Below the pieces are notes generated by a model, which saw only the letters and a list, made by a program, of their open reading frames with translations, did not search any database and was not told the DNA's origin. The translations under genes and the position numbers were made by a program. From contig CM045762.1 of the NCBI GenBank assembly GCA_025200525.1, forward strand, positions 80,629,893-80,693,892: a stretch of DNA of 64,000 bases. The letters are read 5' to 3'. Of the stretch, positions 34,812 to 47,879 are shown piece after piece. Numbering within the stretch: position 1 is the stretch's first letter; every line of letters starts with the position of its first letter. The stretch is from Camellia lanceoleosa. Taxonomy: Eukaryota > Streptophyta > Magnoliopsida > Ericales > Theaceae.

Positions 34812-37800
34812 TGTAGCACGTCCCGCGGGGGGGGACCTCGCGCTATCAGTTCGGACTCCCTTTTTTTTTGTGTCACGGTTCTAAATCTGAACCAAAGAGT
34901 CCAAATTCGGCAAATCGTTTGAGAAAACAGATTTTTGAAAAAGTAGCGCCAAACATGGACTGCTTTGCCAGATTACGGAGTCGCCACCTAAATATTTTAT
35001 TTTTGGGAAATTTAGGAAACTCGACTCGGTCAAGGCCACATGTCCGCTATCACCAAAGTGGTCTTGGCTCGAGCTTGGGTACGATCGGGGAAGGTCACTA
35101 TGAGCACCCCTTTCGAAGACCGCCTCTACTAACCGTGATATCCGTTTTTGAAAACTTTATGCGTTCTTATTGTTATTAACCTAGAATTACTATGTGATGC
35201 ACAACACAAAAGTATAGACTAGATCGCCTAATCTTGAAATAAACATTGCATATCCGTTTTGTCTCAAAACGTGTTAGATTTTGCTACCGCAAGTAGGCTA
35301 AAATACGATTTCGATGAGTTGTTCCAACTCGGGCAATCCAACCTTCACCCACAGCATTCAAAACAGCTTTATAACACATAAGCATTTAGCCGCATGGCAA
35401 TCATAATCATGGCAAGACATTCACACGCATGTGGTATGCTAAAGCAAAAATACTTACATCGTACTCGCCAAAATAATAAACTAGTTAGCAAAGCATGCAT
35501 GACCTAGTTCATGTTTAAGTGTCTAATGCAACATGCATGGATGCAATCTAGAGTAGGCTCGGCTAACCCTAAACATGGCACATGAGATGTGACAACTATC
35601 ACGTATTCAATTTGGAATTGAAAGTACGATGCAATTTGTATGATGTACCGAGCCTGCATGTAAACAAATGCATGGATGCACGCATGTATTGCATAAGGTA
35701 TGCTAAAGTAGACGTGCCTTAATCTACCATAAGGTGTAAATAAAAGGGATAGAAAGAAGGGATTGAAGACATGCACCCACTCACACACTTATTACAATTG
35801 CGCCTCGCCGAGGGACCGAAGAATATACAAAACCAATAAATAATTAACTATTCTAGCTAATTAAATATTACAAATCAACTAAATTAATTAAATCAAATAA
35901 TTAATCTACTTAGTGATAAATGCCTCGGAAGGCGGGACTCGCTCGGGCTATCAGATGCAAGTGTGCCTCTGCTTCCTCGCTCTCCTTCTCGAAAATTCCC
36001 AAAACTTCAGAGTACCTCTCGAGCAGGAGCATCACCGGCTGAGGCAGGGAGCCACCGGCTAAGGAAGAAAACCACCGGCCCTTAATTTCATTATCGGTTA
36101 AGAGGCGGCACTAAAGAGTGCCGACGCCCTTTATCCTCGCAGAACAATCGACAGCAGCAGAGGAAACCAAAGGCAAGGCAATGCAAATCAAAGCATGTAT
36201 GCACCAAGCACATCCCTCATCATGCTATGGACTCAAGAGGGCGCGTGCCTCGATTCCCGGACCATCAATCGCGCATTTCCATGCGTGATGATCCTAAGAA
36301 CCAAGGGTGCAAATTTGATTTAAAATGCATACAAACCAAGCAAACACATAAAGGGGTGCTAAACCTCCATCATGACTTAGTCAAGAGGCCTAGCGTACAT
36401 GCCAATGCAATGAGGTCCTAAGCATGTTTATCTATTATGCACACATGGACAATGGTATGGCATTTATGCAAGCATACAAGTATGCACATGAACCAAGCAT
36501 GCAAACCGATTGTAGATTGGGCTTAAACATGAATTGGGCAGCTCCAATAAGGCTCAAAACAAGGGCCGTAATGCCTAGAAAATGAGACTAAACACACACA
36601 CACATGCACATGTTAAGGCTTAAGACTTAGGCATACAAAGTCAAACTCTTATGCACACTTAAGAGGCCAAACATAGACTGATAGCATGCATCAAAACTCT
36701 GAAATTCATACAAAACACATGGCCAAAACATGCAACAAAGCAAGCCAAACAAAGCATGCAAATGGCCTAGGCTTAAGACAAATCAATAGGGCATTAAACC
36801 ACACTTAGCACAATCATACATGGCAATATTCAAAGCACTTAAAGACAAAGTTTTCACACATAAAACTAAGCCTAAGGGACCACCTAGATGGCATCTAGGA
36901 AGCATGGAATCTAAGGCATGCAATAAGGCCTAAACATAGAGCACTTAAAGACAAGCTCTTAAAGCATTAACAAGGCCACTAAGGCAATCAAACAAGCATG
37001 AATGAAGGTCTGACATGGCACGTTAGCTGGTCCCATCCACTACAAACACTGCTAGAATAGCGTTGCACACCTTCATGCTTTTGAGGCCAACAAGCCAAAT
37101 ACAAAGAGGCTACCAAATACATGCCAAGATTGGCCAACATAGCTATGGACAGAGCTAAATCATGGCGAAATAAGCTTGCAAGCTTCACAAATCTAAGCCT
37201 AAAACATGCTAGAAAATAGGGCAAGCAACCTAGTCATGTTAAGGCATAAAAGAGGCATTACAAGGCAACTATACTAAGCATGTATAGGAGGCCAAAACCA
37301 ACTTGAAAACATGTTATATCATGATAGTATAAGCATAGAAAACAAGTCAAACAAGCTCAGCACACACTCAAGCATGGGGCTCTCTCAAGAGGCTAAACTT
37401 GCCCTTTTTAAGGACATCAAGGAGAGGGGGTGGCCCTCCTTTCTAGGACTTTATGGCACCATCTCCACCACCGAAATCCTCAAGATTTGGTGGTGAAGAG
37501 GTCCAAGCACACAAGTCCCGGATCTCCAAAATAGCACAAAAGTGTCCTTTCCAAAGTCAAAGGGTGGTTAAACTTGCTCAAACCACCAAGGATCCTTAAT
37601 GAACAACTAAGAGGTCTTGAAAACAGAGAATTCATGTGTTAATCACTAAGCACAAAAACTGTTTTAAACTAGGTAAAAATGGGATGCAAAATGGGGAATA
37701 AAATGCAAGTTTCTCACCCTTGTTGACTATCTTCACAAGAGTTGATGTTGTTGCTTCCTTGAGCTCCAAACCACCAAAATGTCAAGAACCGACCTTTGGA

Positions 37801-38383
37801 ACCTCAGAGCCAAGAGAAGTGGAACTCTAGGTGTTTTAGTGCAATAGTATGAACTAAACACCTAGTGTCCTAAGAGAAAAGAGAGATATGATATATGTAT
37901 CTAACTTAACCCTAAAAACCAGAGCTCCAACTCTCTAACAATGTCTAATGCTCAAAATGCTAACCCTAAGTCAAGAGGAGAGCTTTCCTCTTATAGAACT
38001 TGTAAACTTACAAGCTAAGCAAACAGATCCCTCCATACACGTATGGAGGGAAGCAATGCTCAAAAGTCAAAATATCTCGTAAAAAATTTGTAAAGTGGTC
38101 AGCAAAATGGTCATTTCGCCCAAAATATTGCCGGCACAATATAGTGCCGGTGACAACTACAGTGGCCTCTAGCCCCGGTGGTGTGGGGATGCCTCATAAA
38201 GCATTCCCTTCCGAGGCAAATCACAAGTGTTTGGTGCAAAACTAAACACAATGGTCGAAGTTCGAGGTCCCGAGGCACGCCGAGAACTCCGGGAACTCCA
38301 AACGAACACAAACATGGATGATCACCGAGTGTTCCAACGGTGACGTCCAAGTCTTGAGGACGGTAAAAAATGGGGTGTCTACA
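34812..38383 (-). repeat. Element B 3' LTR (3.57 kb)
   Basis: Read on the minus strand it runs TGTAGACACCCCATTTTTTA to CGTGCTACA. It is homologous to element A's LTRs across most of its length but lacks the CATGTTGTTGCATG stretch. Compared with the other B LTR it differs mainly by many short indels in CG-rich words. Confidence 0.92.
37989..38152 (-). promoter_or_regulatory. Element B 3' LTR promoter region
   Basis: In minus-strand order: GCCGGCAC and GTGCCGG around a TATATT core (38129-38151), the palindrome CCCTCCATACACGTATGGAGGG (two bases over a 20-bp core, 38029-38050), then TATAAGA (37995-37989). The spacing and order match element A's LTRs. Confidence 0.65.
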
Positions 38384-38394
38384 GCTGCCCTCTT
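38384..38394 (-). promoter_or_regulatory. Element B polypurine tract
   Basis: On the minus strand AAGAGGGCAGC abuts the LTR start, equivalent to AAAGAGGGGCAAC in element A. Confidence 0.7.
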
Positions 38395-39099
38395 GACAAC
38401 TCTAAGTCATAACAATGACGGGAGTGAATGTCAAAGCCCAGAGACGACCCATTTTTGACAAGGCCGAAGACTTGGACAAACATGCACGACAAACAAAGAT
38501 ATGCGCCTGAAGGCAGGGGCAAAATGCAACTGAAAATGCAAGAAGCCGAGCATAACTTATGATCACGCAAAGAAAGCTGTAATGAAGCACACATGCGACA
38601 GTTATAAGCTAAAATGCACCAATCTACACTACAATGCAGAAAGGATGTAAGAGAATTATGCAATTCTCAAAACGTCTCACACGGAGGATACAATACTCGT
38701 CCAATGAACTGTACATACAATATCGTGCTCAGAAGAAAGCAAACTTTAACAAGTACAATATTGTTAGCAACATGCATGACATATGCAATGCGAATGATGA
38801 ATGATATGCAATATATACAAAACTATATATGAATAATGCAAATGAAAATGTAGTGCAATTAAAACTAATGCGGACTACATGCAGGGCGATGGAATCAAGG
38901 TTCAAACCGGAACGGTTCGAAACCACACAAATGTCAAATAGGTTGATGGAGGTAACAAGTTCGTGTCCCATAGAACGATGTCTGATCTATGAGGAATACG
39001 CACGAACACAAGAACAAGTATTGAGTGGAATGACATAAGGGGAAACGACACCGAGGAAAGAATAATGATCCTAACGCCGGACGCAATGATTACACTATA
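38395..39099 (-). other. Element B 3' noncoding region
   Basis: The first 250 bp (to about 38640) are the reverse complement of 57130-57370 of element A. Beyond that the two elements diverge, and a few ATGCATGACATATGCAATG words appear near 38775. Nothing coding is seen. Confidence 0.6.
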
Positions 39100-39560
39100 A
39101 TGTAATGGAAATGGATACAATGGATATGGCACGCGGGCCAAACCGTATCTCGCCTAGGAAAAGTATGTACGCATACAAGCCATGTCTAACACAGAAAAGG
39201 TGCCGCAACCTCAAACCAAGTTCATCAAGGAATAGGCGCGATGCACATGAACCATGTTTCAACGTGAAAAGTATAGGCACATACCAGGCCAAGCTCAACA
39301 AGGAAAGGTGCAAGCCATAGATGGAAGATGATGCAATGAATGCATGCAATGGAATAGATACAATGGATATGGCACGCGGGCCAAACCCAGTCTTGCCTAG
39401 GAAGGGAATGTACGCATACAAGCCATGTCTAGCACAGAACTTCTGCATACGTAATCACGTGAAAAGTAAGGGCACATACCAGACCAAGCTCAACAAGGAA
39501 AGGCGCAAACCATAGATGGAAGATGATGCAGTGAATGCATGCAACTACAATGCAATAGAA
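39100..39560 (-). repeat. 243-bp tandem duplication in element B
   Basis: GGATATGGCACGCGGGCCAA, TACGCATACAAGCCATGTCT and ACCAAGCTCAACAAGGAAAG return with a period of about 243 bp, nearly two units. There is no counterpart in element A. Confidence 0.85.
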
Positions 39561-39569
39561 ATGGATATT

Positions 39570-39790
39570 TACAGAAATGCATGACATATGCACTATACTA
39601 CGAGGATGATGCATGACATATGCATGGGTTTTTTTTGTTTGTTTTTTTTGAAAATGCATGACATATGCAATGGTATTAATGATGCATGAGATGCATGTTT
39701 TTTGAATTTTTGAAAATGCATGACATATGCAATAGTATTTACAATGAAACGCATGATAAATGCAATGTGATGCAATGGCTGCGATTGCAG
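39570..39790 (-). repeat. ATGCATGACATATGCA tandem words
   Basis: About five copies of AAATGCATGACATATGCAAT, spaced 30-60 bp. The word is close to the reverse complement of the monomer GCATTGTCATGCATTT that is amplified in element A at 55150-56050. Confidence 0.75.
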
Positions 39791-40059
39791 TTTTCCCAAT
39801 TCTACCAACGGGTGATATACTAGGTTGGTTCAAGATCCGTAATCGAGGCATAAACACGCCGCCAACCTATGGGGCTTCCATACGATTTGCCGAGGGTACA
39901 CCCGGGTATTTAAACCAGACTTTAGTCTCGAAATTCAACCTTTATGCTTCTAGGCACAAGCCATTCAAACTCTAGTTTTCACCGCCCCATTGGTCTCCTA
40001 GAACTCACCGCAGCACGCAGTGGCTTTACCAGACAAAGTCGTTTCGCACGACAAACACC

Positions 40060-40900
40060 AAAGGAATTGCACCTTCAGAGGATTTAAGGTCTCCTAGACC
40101 GGGATGTATAATGTATGCATGACAATGCATGTTTTTTTTGAAATGCGCGCCAACGCGCGGCTTTGAGATGCATGATAATGCAAATGAGCGGGTTTAAGGT
40201 CTTGCCGGACCTAGGGGGGCAACCGATGAGGTGCGCTAAACAATGTGATGGAATGCATGCCAAATGCAATGAGGTGCACCTTAACGCACCGGAGGTCTTT
40301 CACCTCCCGAGGATTTAAGGTCTCCTAGACCGTGCGTGTTTCAAAAGATGGAAAATGGAGTGCAATGAGGTACACGTGCCTCAAAGGATGGAAAATGAAG
40401 TGCAATGGGGGTGTGCGCCAAACGGCGCGATGAAATGCATGCCAAATGCAATGAGGGGCAACTTTAGTGCACCGAAGGTCTTGCACCTCCCGAGGATTTA
40501 AGGTCTCGACTGCGCGTGTTTTGGTCCCGGCGTGTTTAAGGTCTCGCCGGTAATCTTACACAAGACTTCAAGTGCATGCAATGCAAATGAGACGCTGCGT
40601 GAGACGTGCGTTTCAAGAGGTGGAAAATGAAGTGCAAAACGAGGCGCGTGCCTCGAGATGCAATGAATGCGAAATGAGGCACACGTCATTTGATGGAAAA
40701 TGAAGTGCAAAACGAGGCGACGTGCTCGATGCAATGAAACGTGAAACGAATGTGATGAGGTACACCTCAATGCACCAAGGTCTTGCACCTCTCGAGGATT
40801 TAGGGTCTCCGTGTTTTTGGTCCCGCCGGACGGCGTGTTTAAGGTCTCGCTGCCCGGGGCATGAAATGCAACGAAGCGCTGAGGTAGCACACCTCACGGA
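40060..40900 (-). repeat. TTTAAGGTCTCCTAGACC repeats in element B
   Basis: The phrase GAGGATTTAAGGTCTC and variants occur at about 40078, 40309, 40491 and 40794, with shorter TTTAAGGTCTYGCCGG forms between. GCACC...GGTCTTGCACCTC and GAAATGCATGCCAAATGCAA accompany them. This is an irregular array of roughly 180-300-bp units, absent from element A. Confidence 0.7.
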
Positions 40901-41220
40901 CTCAAGATGAAATGCAAATGAGGCAAGATGACACGCATGCCACATGATAATGCAAAATGGAGCAAGTCTCAAGGACGCAAGATGGCGGATACGATACGCC
41001 GAAATGCGATGGATGGGCGAACGACACGGGCAACTTTTGAATCTCTCAGAATGACAAAGGATACAAAAGGATACAATCCGCTTGAATTTGAGTGCCACGC
41101 AAGAGAGACGGTCCAAGTCAAACGGAGGCTTGCTGAGCATCGGGATGCATTTTCTTGTACTTTCTTGAGCTATGAAGACCCAAAACTCCTCAATTTGCCT
41201 AAAAATGGCCTTGTGAACAC

Positions 41221-41375
41221 CACCGGCTGGGTGGGGTGGTCATCGGCTACCACCGGCTGGCTGAACTCATTGATCGGCACAAAAATGTGCCGACCGGCAC
41301 AAAATAGTGCCGACCGGCCAAAAATGACTGATCGGGGCGCGGACAATTTGCCTGTCTTTTAAAATAGGGTTCCAA
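41221..41375 (+). promoter_or_regulatory. Promoter of the element B PMD gene
   Basis: GCCGACCGGC occurs twice (41289-41298 and 41309-41318) among CATCGGC and CACCGGCTGG words, about 45-70 bp before a TATA-like TTTTAAAATAGGG (41357-41369). The PMD start codon lies about 300 bp further on, after a CT-rich leader (CTCTCTCTCTCTAGAG near 41405). The layout matches the element A promoter. Confidence 0.6.
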
Positions 41376-42099
41376 ACCCTATTCTTCACTTCCACACCGA
41401 AAACTCTCTCTCTCTAGAGTGTTTTCTTTGATTTTCATCGATTTCTTCACGCCTGCTTGCGACAGATACCTGCGTTAACACTTTGAACCTAACATTTCTC
41501 CATTTCGTATTCCTTTTGCTATTTTTTTTCGACTTGTTCCTCGATTTTCTTCATTCTTGTGTCTTTTCACATTCCGACCCTTCCGCCATTTCCCTCCTGG
41601 TTGACTTTGTCGGTTGACTTTTCAGATTCCTTTTCATTTTTCCGCTATTTTTCGCCATCACTACCATGGCAGATGATATCCCACACGTCGGGACTCCCCC
41701 GGACGATGAGATGGACCCCGGGGTCGAGCTCCTCCCATTGAGCGAGCGCCCATTCGATCCGGCGACCTATCGCCCGGCCATCCACGTGCTACCACCCGAC
41801 GGACTCCGCCACTTCCGCGGCTTTGACAGAGTTTTGGACCCAGAGCTTCTGCTACGCGAGCCGGCCTCCCACTTGTCTGCTGGCGCCGTCGAGGTAACAT
41901 TCTGGTCTCTTATTTTCTGCAATGTAGGATTTCGCCAACCGCCATAGCTAATCAACCCATTTAATCGCTTAGTTCCGGCGTATCGCATCATTGTAGACAA
42001 ACCCATAACTGACATCTATTTAGGACCGACGCACATGCACACACACTGCACTAGTCTGAATCACCCAAACACACGGCACACATTGCACTACCAATTCGC

Positions 42100-42590
42100 C
42101 AACACTCGGCGCTTTTTTTTGAATTTGAAAACTCGCACACATGCTAGATTTGCACAAAACTGTACCAACACGCGGACACACCAGACGCTAGAAGTTTATC
42201 AAACATACCAAGACCTGGCTTCTATTTGAACGTTGAAAAGCACGCACACACGCTGTTTACACCGATCCTCATAGGAGCACTGACATGTCACAGACCGTAG
42301 CCCACCCACTGGTAAGCTGAAACCCGATGCCTGCTTGAATCTGAAAAATGTGCACACATGCACCATATCTGCATGCTAACCTTCACAAAACACACTGATA
42401 TATCACAGGCTGTAGCCTACCTCAGTACACTGAAGCCCGATGTCTGCTTGAATCTGAAAAATGTGCACACATGCACCAAGCTTACACTGGAGCATCTAAA
42501 ACACACTGACACACCACGGGTTTGTAGTTTACTATAAGTACACCGGCACTGCTTTGTTTGAATTTTAAAGATAATCAGACGCATACTAGA
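42100..42590 (+). repeat. 112-bp minisatellite in PMD intron 1 (element B)
   Basis: About five diverged units with a period of 111-113 bp. Each has CTTGAATCTGAAAAATGTGC and CACACATGCAC-like words and AACACACTGA. It is homologous to the 109-bp repeat in the same intron of element A. Confidence 0.8.
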
Positions 42591-44389
42591 TTTATACCAA
42601 CCGCATATCTTCATATGGCTTTGCAATTTCTTGACTACAGGAGACTCCCATACTTTCCGGTATGGGGAACATTACCGCCGCGATCGGTACGCCGAGCGCC
42701 GACGCCGTTAGTCGATTGTGGATCGGGCCGCCGTACCTTCAGGGGACTTTCTGCACTTCCACTTGCAGACCTCTTATTGCCGCTCTGGCAGAGGTGGTGG
42801 GACACCACCGATTCTTTTCATCTATCATCAACGGGACATGACGATGACCCTCGACTTCTCGATGCTCAGCATCGGGTGGGGTGATCCGATCCCTTTGACA
42901 CGATATGGACGAGTGGATCGCCGCCAGTTTATTTGTTTCGGCGAGGCGCCGCCACTTGTTCGCCTGTGGTTTGTCCGCTATTCCCGGTTCGAGGTGCGCT
43001 GAAAAGTGACCATGCCGGTGGACGCGTTCGGCGACCCAGAGGGTGCCGAGATATGCACGCGGCTTCTCATGTTTTTGCTAGGGACCACCTATTCGCCGAC
43101 CGGCGAACACCCTTCGCCTCGCCAAGACTGTGGACGCCCGACGGATTGTGCAAGATGATCGTGGTGCGGCTCGCCACCCTTTACGGCTACATGAGCTCCG
43201 CTTCCGTGGCAACGGTTGCTAGGAGGCTATCCGAGCCTCGAGGTATGTCTTCTTCGCTGCTTGCTCAGATTTTCAGACCAGACACCGCACACATCGTTGT
43301 TCAGATATCGCACTCCATGGCACGACATATTTGGCGATATCGACCGCATAATCGCTCACATCAGACACCTCGCCAATACAATACACAACACACGGCTCAT
43401 TTCCGCTTTATTCTCAGATTCGCTTCGATAATCATATCGACGCTCGCTTTTGGTACCAGGTGTATGCCTACTTCCCCAGATCGAGCTAAGACGGGAGACG
43501 AGACCCTCTCGTCGCCCCTTCTTCGCCTGACGGGCGATGTGTCCGAGGCCCCGGACACTTTTAGCTTCTACCGCTGCTTTCTCGACACCATCACCCCTCG
43601 AGGTATGTTTTACTTATACCGCTTTGAAGCTTCGCTTATGCGCATATTTCAGATCCGTAGATAATCAATCAGATTTCATTTCAGTCACCGGCTTTACTCC
43701 CACGGTGATACGAGATGTATGCGCCACCGAGACCTCGCCACGGATTTCCCGAGGGCCCGGCCTGCACTGGTGAGCGCTTCTGCTGCACTCGATTACCGGA
43801 GCAGAGATAGTTCGATCCACCTCTCGAGCACATGAGGGACACCGAGAGGTTTTGAGCACAGATGGAGGACTACACCCTTGGCGGGCCATAGATGTGGATG
43901 CCTGGCGAGGGCGACTACTCGAGCACGTCCGACCTTCTTGATGCGGCTCGAGCCGGCTCCCGAGCCGATCCAGAGAGACCAAGGCGCCAGGCAGAGACAG
44001 AGCAGAGCGGGCCATCACAGAGGGCTCGAGCTCAGGGGGTGCAGAGGGGACGAGGACGGGCCGCCCGCCTACCTACTATGTTGACTTATAGGGGCAGAGC
44101 GGAGACCTACCAGATTCCTTTTTGCTCCTCCTACCGGTCACGAGTTGGCCAAGATTCCCGAGTTGCCTCCGGTATGTATTACTTTATTTCATCTTGCATT
44201 GTCATTTCAGCTTATTCAGATATCCCACGTATCACCGATGTATTTAATACTTTTGCGCATCCTCCGAGTATACCCGCTACCAGGAGTTGAATGCCTCGCC
44301 GATGCCGCAATGACTTCGACGCTTTGGTCAGCCACGGCCATCGGTATGTTTTATCGACTACGCCTCGAATCATACTGCTTTCGCATAAT

Positions 44390-44590
44390 CGCTTCATCGC
44401 ACAAAAATCGATAAACCGCCACTTTCATACACTGTACTCATACACCGCATTCTATACTGATAAACTGCTCATGGCATTCATACACTGTACTCATACACCG
44501 TGATTCTATATCGATAAACCGCCACGGCATTCACACACCGTGACTCATACATCGTGATTCTACATTGATAAACCGCCACTTTCGATGTGT
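44390..44590 (+). repeat. Tandem repeats in a late PMD intron (element B)
   Basis: Three to four units of roughly 55-60 bp with GATAAACCGCCAC, CATACACTGTACTCATACAC and GTGATTCTA. They lie just before the acceptor of the last exon. Confidence 0.8.
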
Positions 44591-44879
44591 TTGTTCTTTG
44601 TATTTTCAGCCTCCTTTCCCGATCCCTCCAGTGGGCGACACTGCTCCAGCTGGGCCTCCTGTCTCTACTCGGGATGGCAGGATCTTCCCTCGTACCAGAG
44701 GGGGGCGTGGTCATGTGGGGAGCAACACGAGCTCCAGCCTGTGAGATGGGAGTCGGAGGCGGGACCGAGTCATTTATGAGGAGGCCGGGATAGTTCGGGC
44801 CCGACAAGGATTCGGCCCGACGACGCTTTTGTGCTTCGCCAGAAGAGGGCGAGGATCGATCCTTAGGCATGAGGCCTAT

Positions 44880-46140
44880 TGTCGATGATGATGATTTTGT
44901 CGCTTTTCTTTTTATTTCTTTTCTTGTACTTTTCTTTTTGGTAGATAGAGTATCGTATCGCCACAGTGTGTTTTTGCTTTTCAAAACTATGTACTCGAAA
45001 AAGATTATATATAAAACAAACTTTTGTTTAAAAAGTGTTATATTTACATATTTCATACTTTGCACTGCATTGCATCACATTACACCTCAAATGTAAATGA
45101 TATTGATCTGTTATCTGACAATTGAACACTTGCTCTGTTATAATCTAATAACCAACCAACTAAGCAAAAAAAATCATACAAACCATCGCTCAAATCAACA
45201 TACAACCCATACTCACGAGGATTGGGGCTATATACATACAATACACGGATCATTCTGCCCACAGCAAACCTTAAATGAATAACCCAATCTGACAAGACGG
45301 ATCACAAAACCGATACGGTTGCAGTTGAAACACACTCGGATGTTCCAAATTTTCCCTTCCTTCTCCTACTTTGCACGGATGCAGAGAACGGCAAAGCATT
45401 CTGAGCACAAGCGATTACCTTTTTAGAAGAAGAAGACGGGTTTTCAACCGGGGTGTCGAGCCTCCCACATAACACGAGACAGACTCAATCAAAGAAGCAA
45501 AAGGCGCACGACCTAACGCGACGAGACATACTTGGAAAAGACTCAAATCCAAAGTTGAGACCGACAAATCGAAAGACACGACACACAGACATGTTTAAAA
45601 GAGACCTCAAATTTCGAGGAGCCAGTTCCTCCGGGTGCACCTCCCACCCTTTCTGATTCGCGTGATTCTCACATCACTCGACCCTCAGGCTCGGTTTTTC
45701 TCACAAAAACCCTTCTCTCACTTTTCTCTCAACTTACTCCTCTCTATTCTTTATTCTCTCATTTTGCATCCCTCCCCGAGGTGAATGACGGATGAATAGG
45801 AAGTTGCGGGTTCATGCCCGATATAGCTAGCTTGCAACCACTCCTTCTGGCGGATAAAGCGCCTTTCCGCAAATGCATGTTGACGGGGGGAACAGATACC
45901 GGCTCCACTGCGGCCCGGTTCATCATTTTGACCATTTTGTTGTGTTTTCTAAAACAGCTCACCAAAATGAGAGTTAGATTAACGACTTATTCAATTTTGA
46001 TTTGAAAATTATGCGAGTCAGTCAGTTAATCGAAAATTCTCCTTTGTTGGATCCAAACATGGTCCCATTTTGAAAGCGAAACAGCTGAGAAAATAAGTCA
46101 ACCTCGTAAAACTTTTCAAAACCGCTTTTGTAGACAATCA
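44880..46140 (-). other. Element B noncoding spacer
   Basis: Equivalent to 31300-33160 of element A, with conserved stretches near 45690-45790 (reverse of about 31860-31960). No frame with a recognisable domain. Confidence 0.55.
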
Positions 46141-46187
46141 ATGCTCAACGCGAGAACTTACCCTCGAGATATGCAACCTCGGATCGA

Positions 46188-46304
46188 AGGCAATGGGAAA
46201 TTGCCCCTGGCTTAAAAGGGGAGGGAAGGCAACGGAAAGTTGCCCCTGGTTTGAACATAACTCAGGGCAACTTATGGCAATGGAGGGCAACGGAAAGTTG
46301 CCCC
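46188..46304. repeat. Three short hairpins GGCAAC/GTTGCC
   Basis: GGCAATGGGAAATTGCC (about 46189), GGCAACGGAAAGTTGCC (46228-46244) and GGGCAACGGAAAGTTGCCC (46284-46302) repeat one small stem-loop three times. Element A has related but less regular sequence near 31170-31240. Confidence 0.75.
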
Positions 46305-46559
46305 TTGTTTGGATGATTCCACGGCATGTTGTAAGCCAGTCTTTGCTGACGACGGTCGGATCCCCGAACACGGAGGAGTCGAAGACGGCTTGAATCAATA
46401 TGTGGACACAGTCACCTGGAAGGTGTTGGTGGTTTGGCTTCAAGAGGAAGTTAATCACGTAGTTCCGGGTTGCTGCAATCGAGACATTGGATTCGGAGAG
46501 GGCAAAAAGTGATCAAAACCATGACATGGACTGAGACGCTATGGGAGCGTTGAGGGCTG

Positions 46560-46900
46560 GACTTCAAGATGAAGTTGCCTACGTATCCCAAACATGGGAA
46601 TCAAGCCTCACGTAGTTCCGGGTTAAGGTACACTCGGGTATTTAACCTCTCCTTTTTATGCTCTAACTTTTGCCAAGGCGCTGCGTGTTTTCGACCTTAG
46701 CTTTTTTTGTCTTTCTTTTTCTTTTAGGCTCTAACTTTTGCCAAGGCGCCCGATGCGGGTTTTTCGACCTTGCGAGCTTCTTTCTCTTTTCTTTTTTTTC
46801 TTTGTTCTTCTTTCTTTTGTATTTTCGTATTTTCTTTTGCTCTAACTTTTGCCTGGGTCGCCCTTCCGGATTTTCGGCCCAGCGAGCCTCTCAAAGGGTA
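46560..46900 (-). other. Tat-type 3' UTR motifs of element B
   Basis: The reverse complements of TACGTAGGCAACTTCAT (46572) and AACCCGGAACTACGTGAG-like sequence (about 46607-46624) are followed by three copies of CTCTAACTTTTGCC (about 46659, 46728 and 46840) with GC-rich tails. Element A has two copies of that unit. Confidence 0.65.
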
Positions 46901-47029
46901 AAAGTGTAGCAAGCCCATGTCAAATGGTACTAGTAATTGAAGCCTTCCTGTATCTATGAAAACGGCCGTTGCGGTACCTTACAGAAGAGTCCATCACGGT
47001 TGCTTCACGAGCTTCTTCTAGTTAGGTAT

Positions 47030-47470
47030 AATCTTTTGCTCTGATTTCAAAGCCCCTTGTCCGAGAACTGCTTCGAGACTGGCCGCACGGGCCTCCTCTG
47101 ATGGTCGACCGTTGAACGGTCTGGATGAGTTGGAAGAACAAAACGAGCGGGTTGATACTTGAGGCTGAGAGCGATCCTAGGCTGCACAATCTCATGAGTG
47201 GTTCCACACAGGTCTTCACAGGACTGCGCAAAACAAAATTTTTTGAAAAATTTTAAGAAAGCGACACATCGTCACAATAAGATAGTGTGGAACCACCGAT
47301 CAAGTCAGATCCTTCCCAAGACTACCGACAAGCATGATTCCAATTGTTAAGGGCTTAGCACGCCGTTCTTTCTTTCAATTTTGATCAAAGTTTTGCCAAA
47401 ACCCGAGGAATTCCTTCCTCTTCGTTTTCACCGCAGTGTTCAAAAAGTTTGAAAAACTTAGGTCAATGCA
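47030..47470 (-). pseudogene. Element B pol scraps
   Basis: The reverse complement matches 29960-30443 of element A, including GAGATTGTGCAGCCTAGGAT and the phrase FNGRPSEEARAASLEAVLGQ, which aligns with FNGQPQYEACVARFEAALEQ. The reverse transcriptase is missing at the same joint as in A. Confidence 0.55.
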
Positions 47471-47879
47471 ATAATTTTCAGGCACACGTGGAATGCACCG
47501 GCCGAAGTTTTTTCCGTACAACTAACCCAAAATAAACAATAGGCATGGGAACACAAGAGTCGCAATGTTTATCTGTGTTTTTGTTTCGATGCAACTGCTC
47601 CACGACAGACAGACTCAAAAGAAAGCAAAAAGAAGTAAGTACAAAACGGTGTTCGAGGCAACAACCCCTAATCACTCTATTCTATACAAAGAGGACCGAC
47701 TTATCGTAGCAAGACGCACTTAAGCAAAAAAGAATCGACTCAAAACGATGAGACGGACTCAAAACAAAACAAAACACCGACTCGACACCCAAGCCAGATT
47801 TACAAAAAGAGCGCCGGCAGTGCTCAAAAATGCGTACAAACGCCATATCCAAAAATGTACCATATTGCCCGCAGCAATT

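Larger units (their letters stand above)
41666..44870 (+). pseudogene. PMD gene of element B (plant mobile domain, multi-exon)
   Basis: Antisense to the retroelement. Exon 1 (41666-41893) is open: MADDIPHVGTPP, then FDPATYRPAIHVLPPDGLRH, ending at GTAACA. Exon 2 (42641-43242) carries the domain core in shifting frames: RWWDTTDSFHLSSTG, MTMTLDFSML, GDPIPLTRYG, LWFVRYSRFE, ending at GTATGT. Exon 3 (43460-43602) has the YAYFPR-type segment, exon 4 starts at 43685 after TTTCAG, others end near 44171 and 44343, and the last starts at 44610 (TTTTCAG). PMD proteins include Arabidopsis MAIN and MAIL1 (nuclear, gene silencing) and transposon-borne relatives. Small indels in exons 2-4 break the frame, so no product is expected. 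Confidence 0.8.

Noticed and set aside
42933..43664. A 243-codon frame as an intact gene
   Set aside because: It runs across PMD exon 2, a donor site and intron in mixed frames; the recognisable PMD residues switch frame within it.
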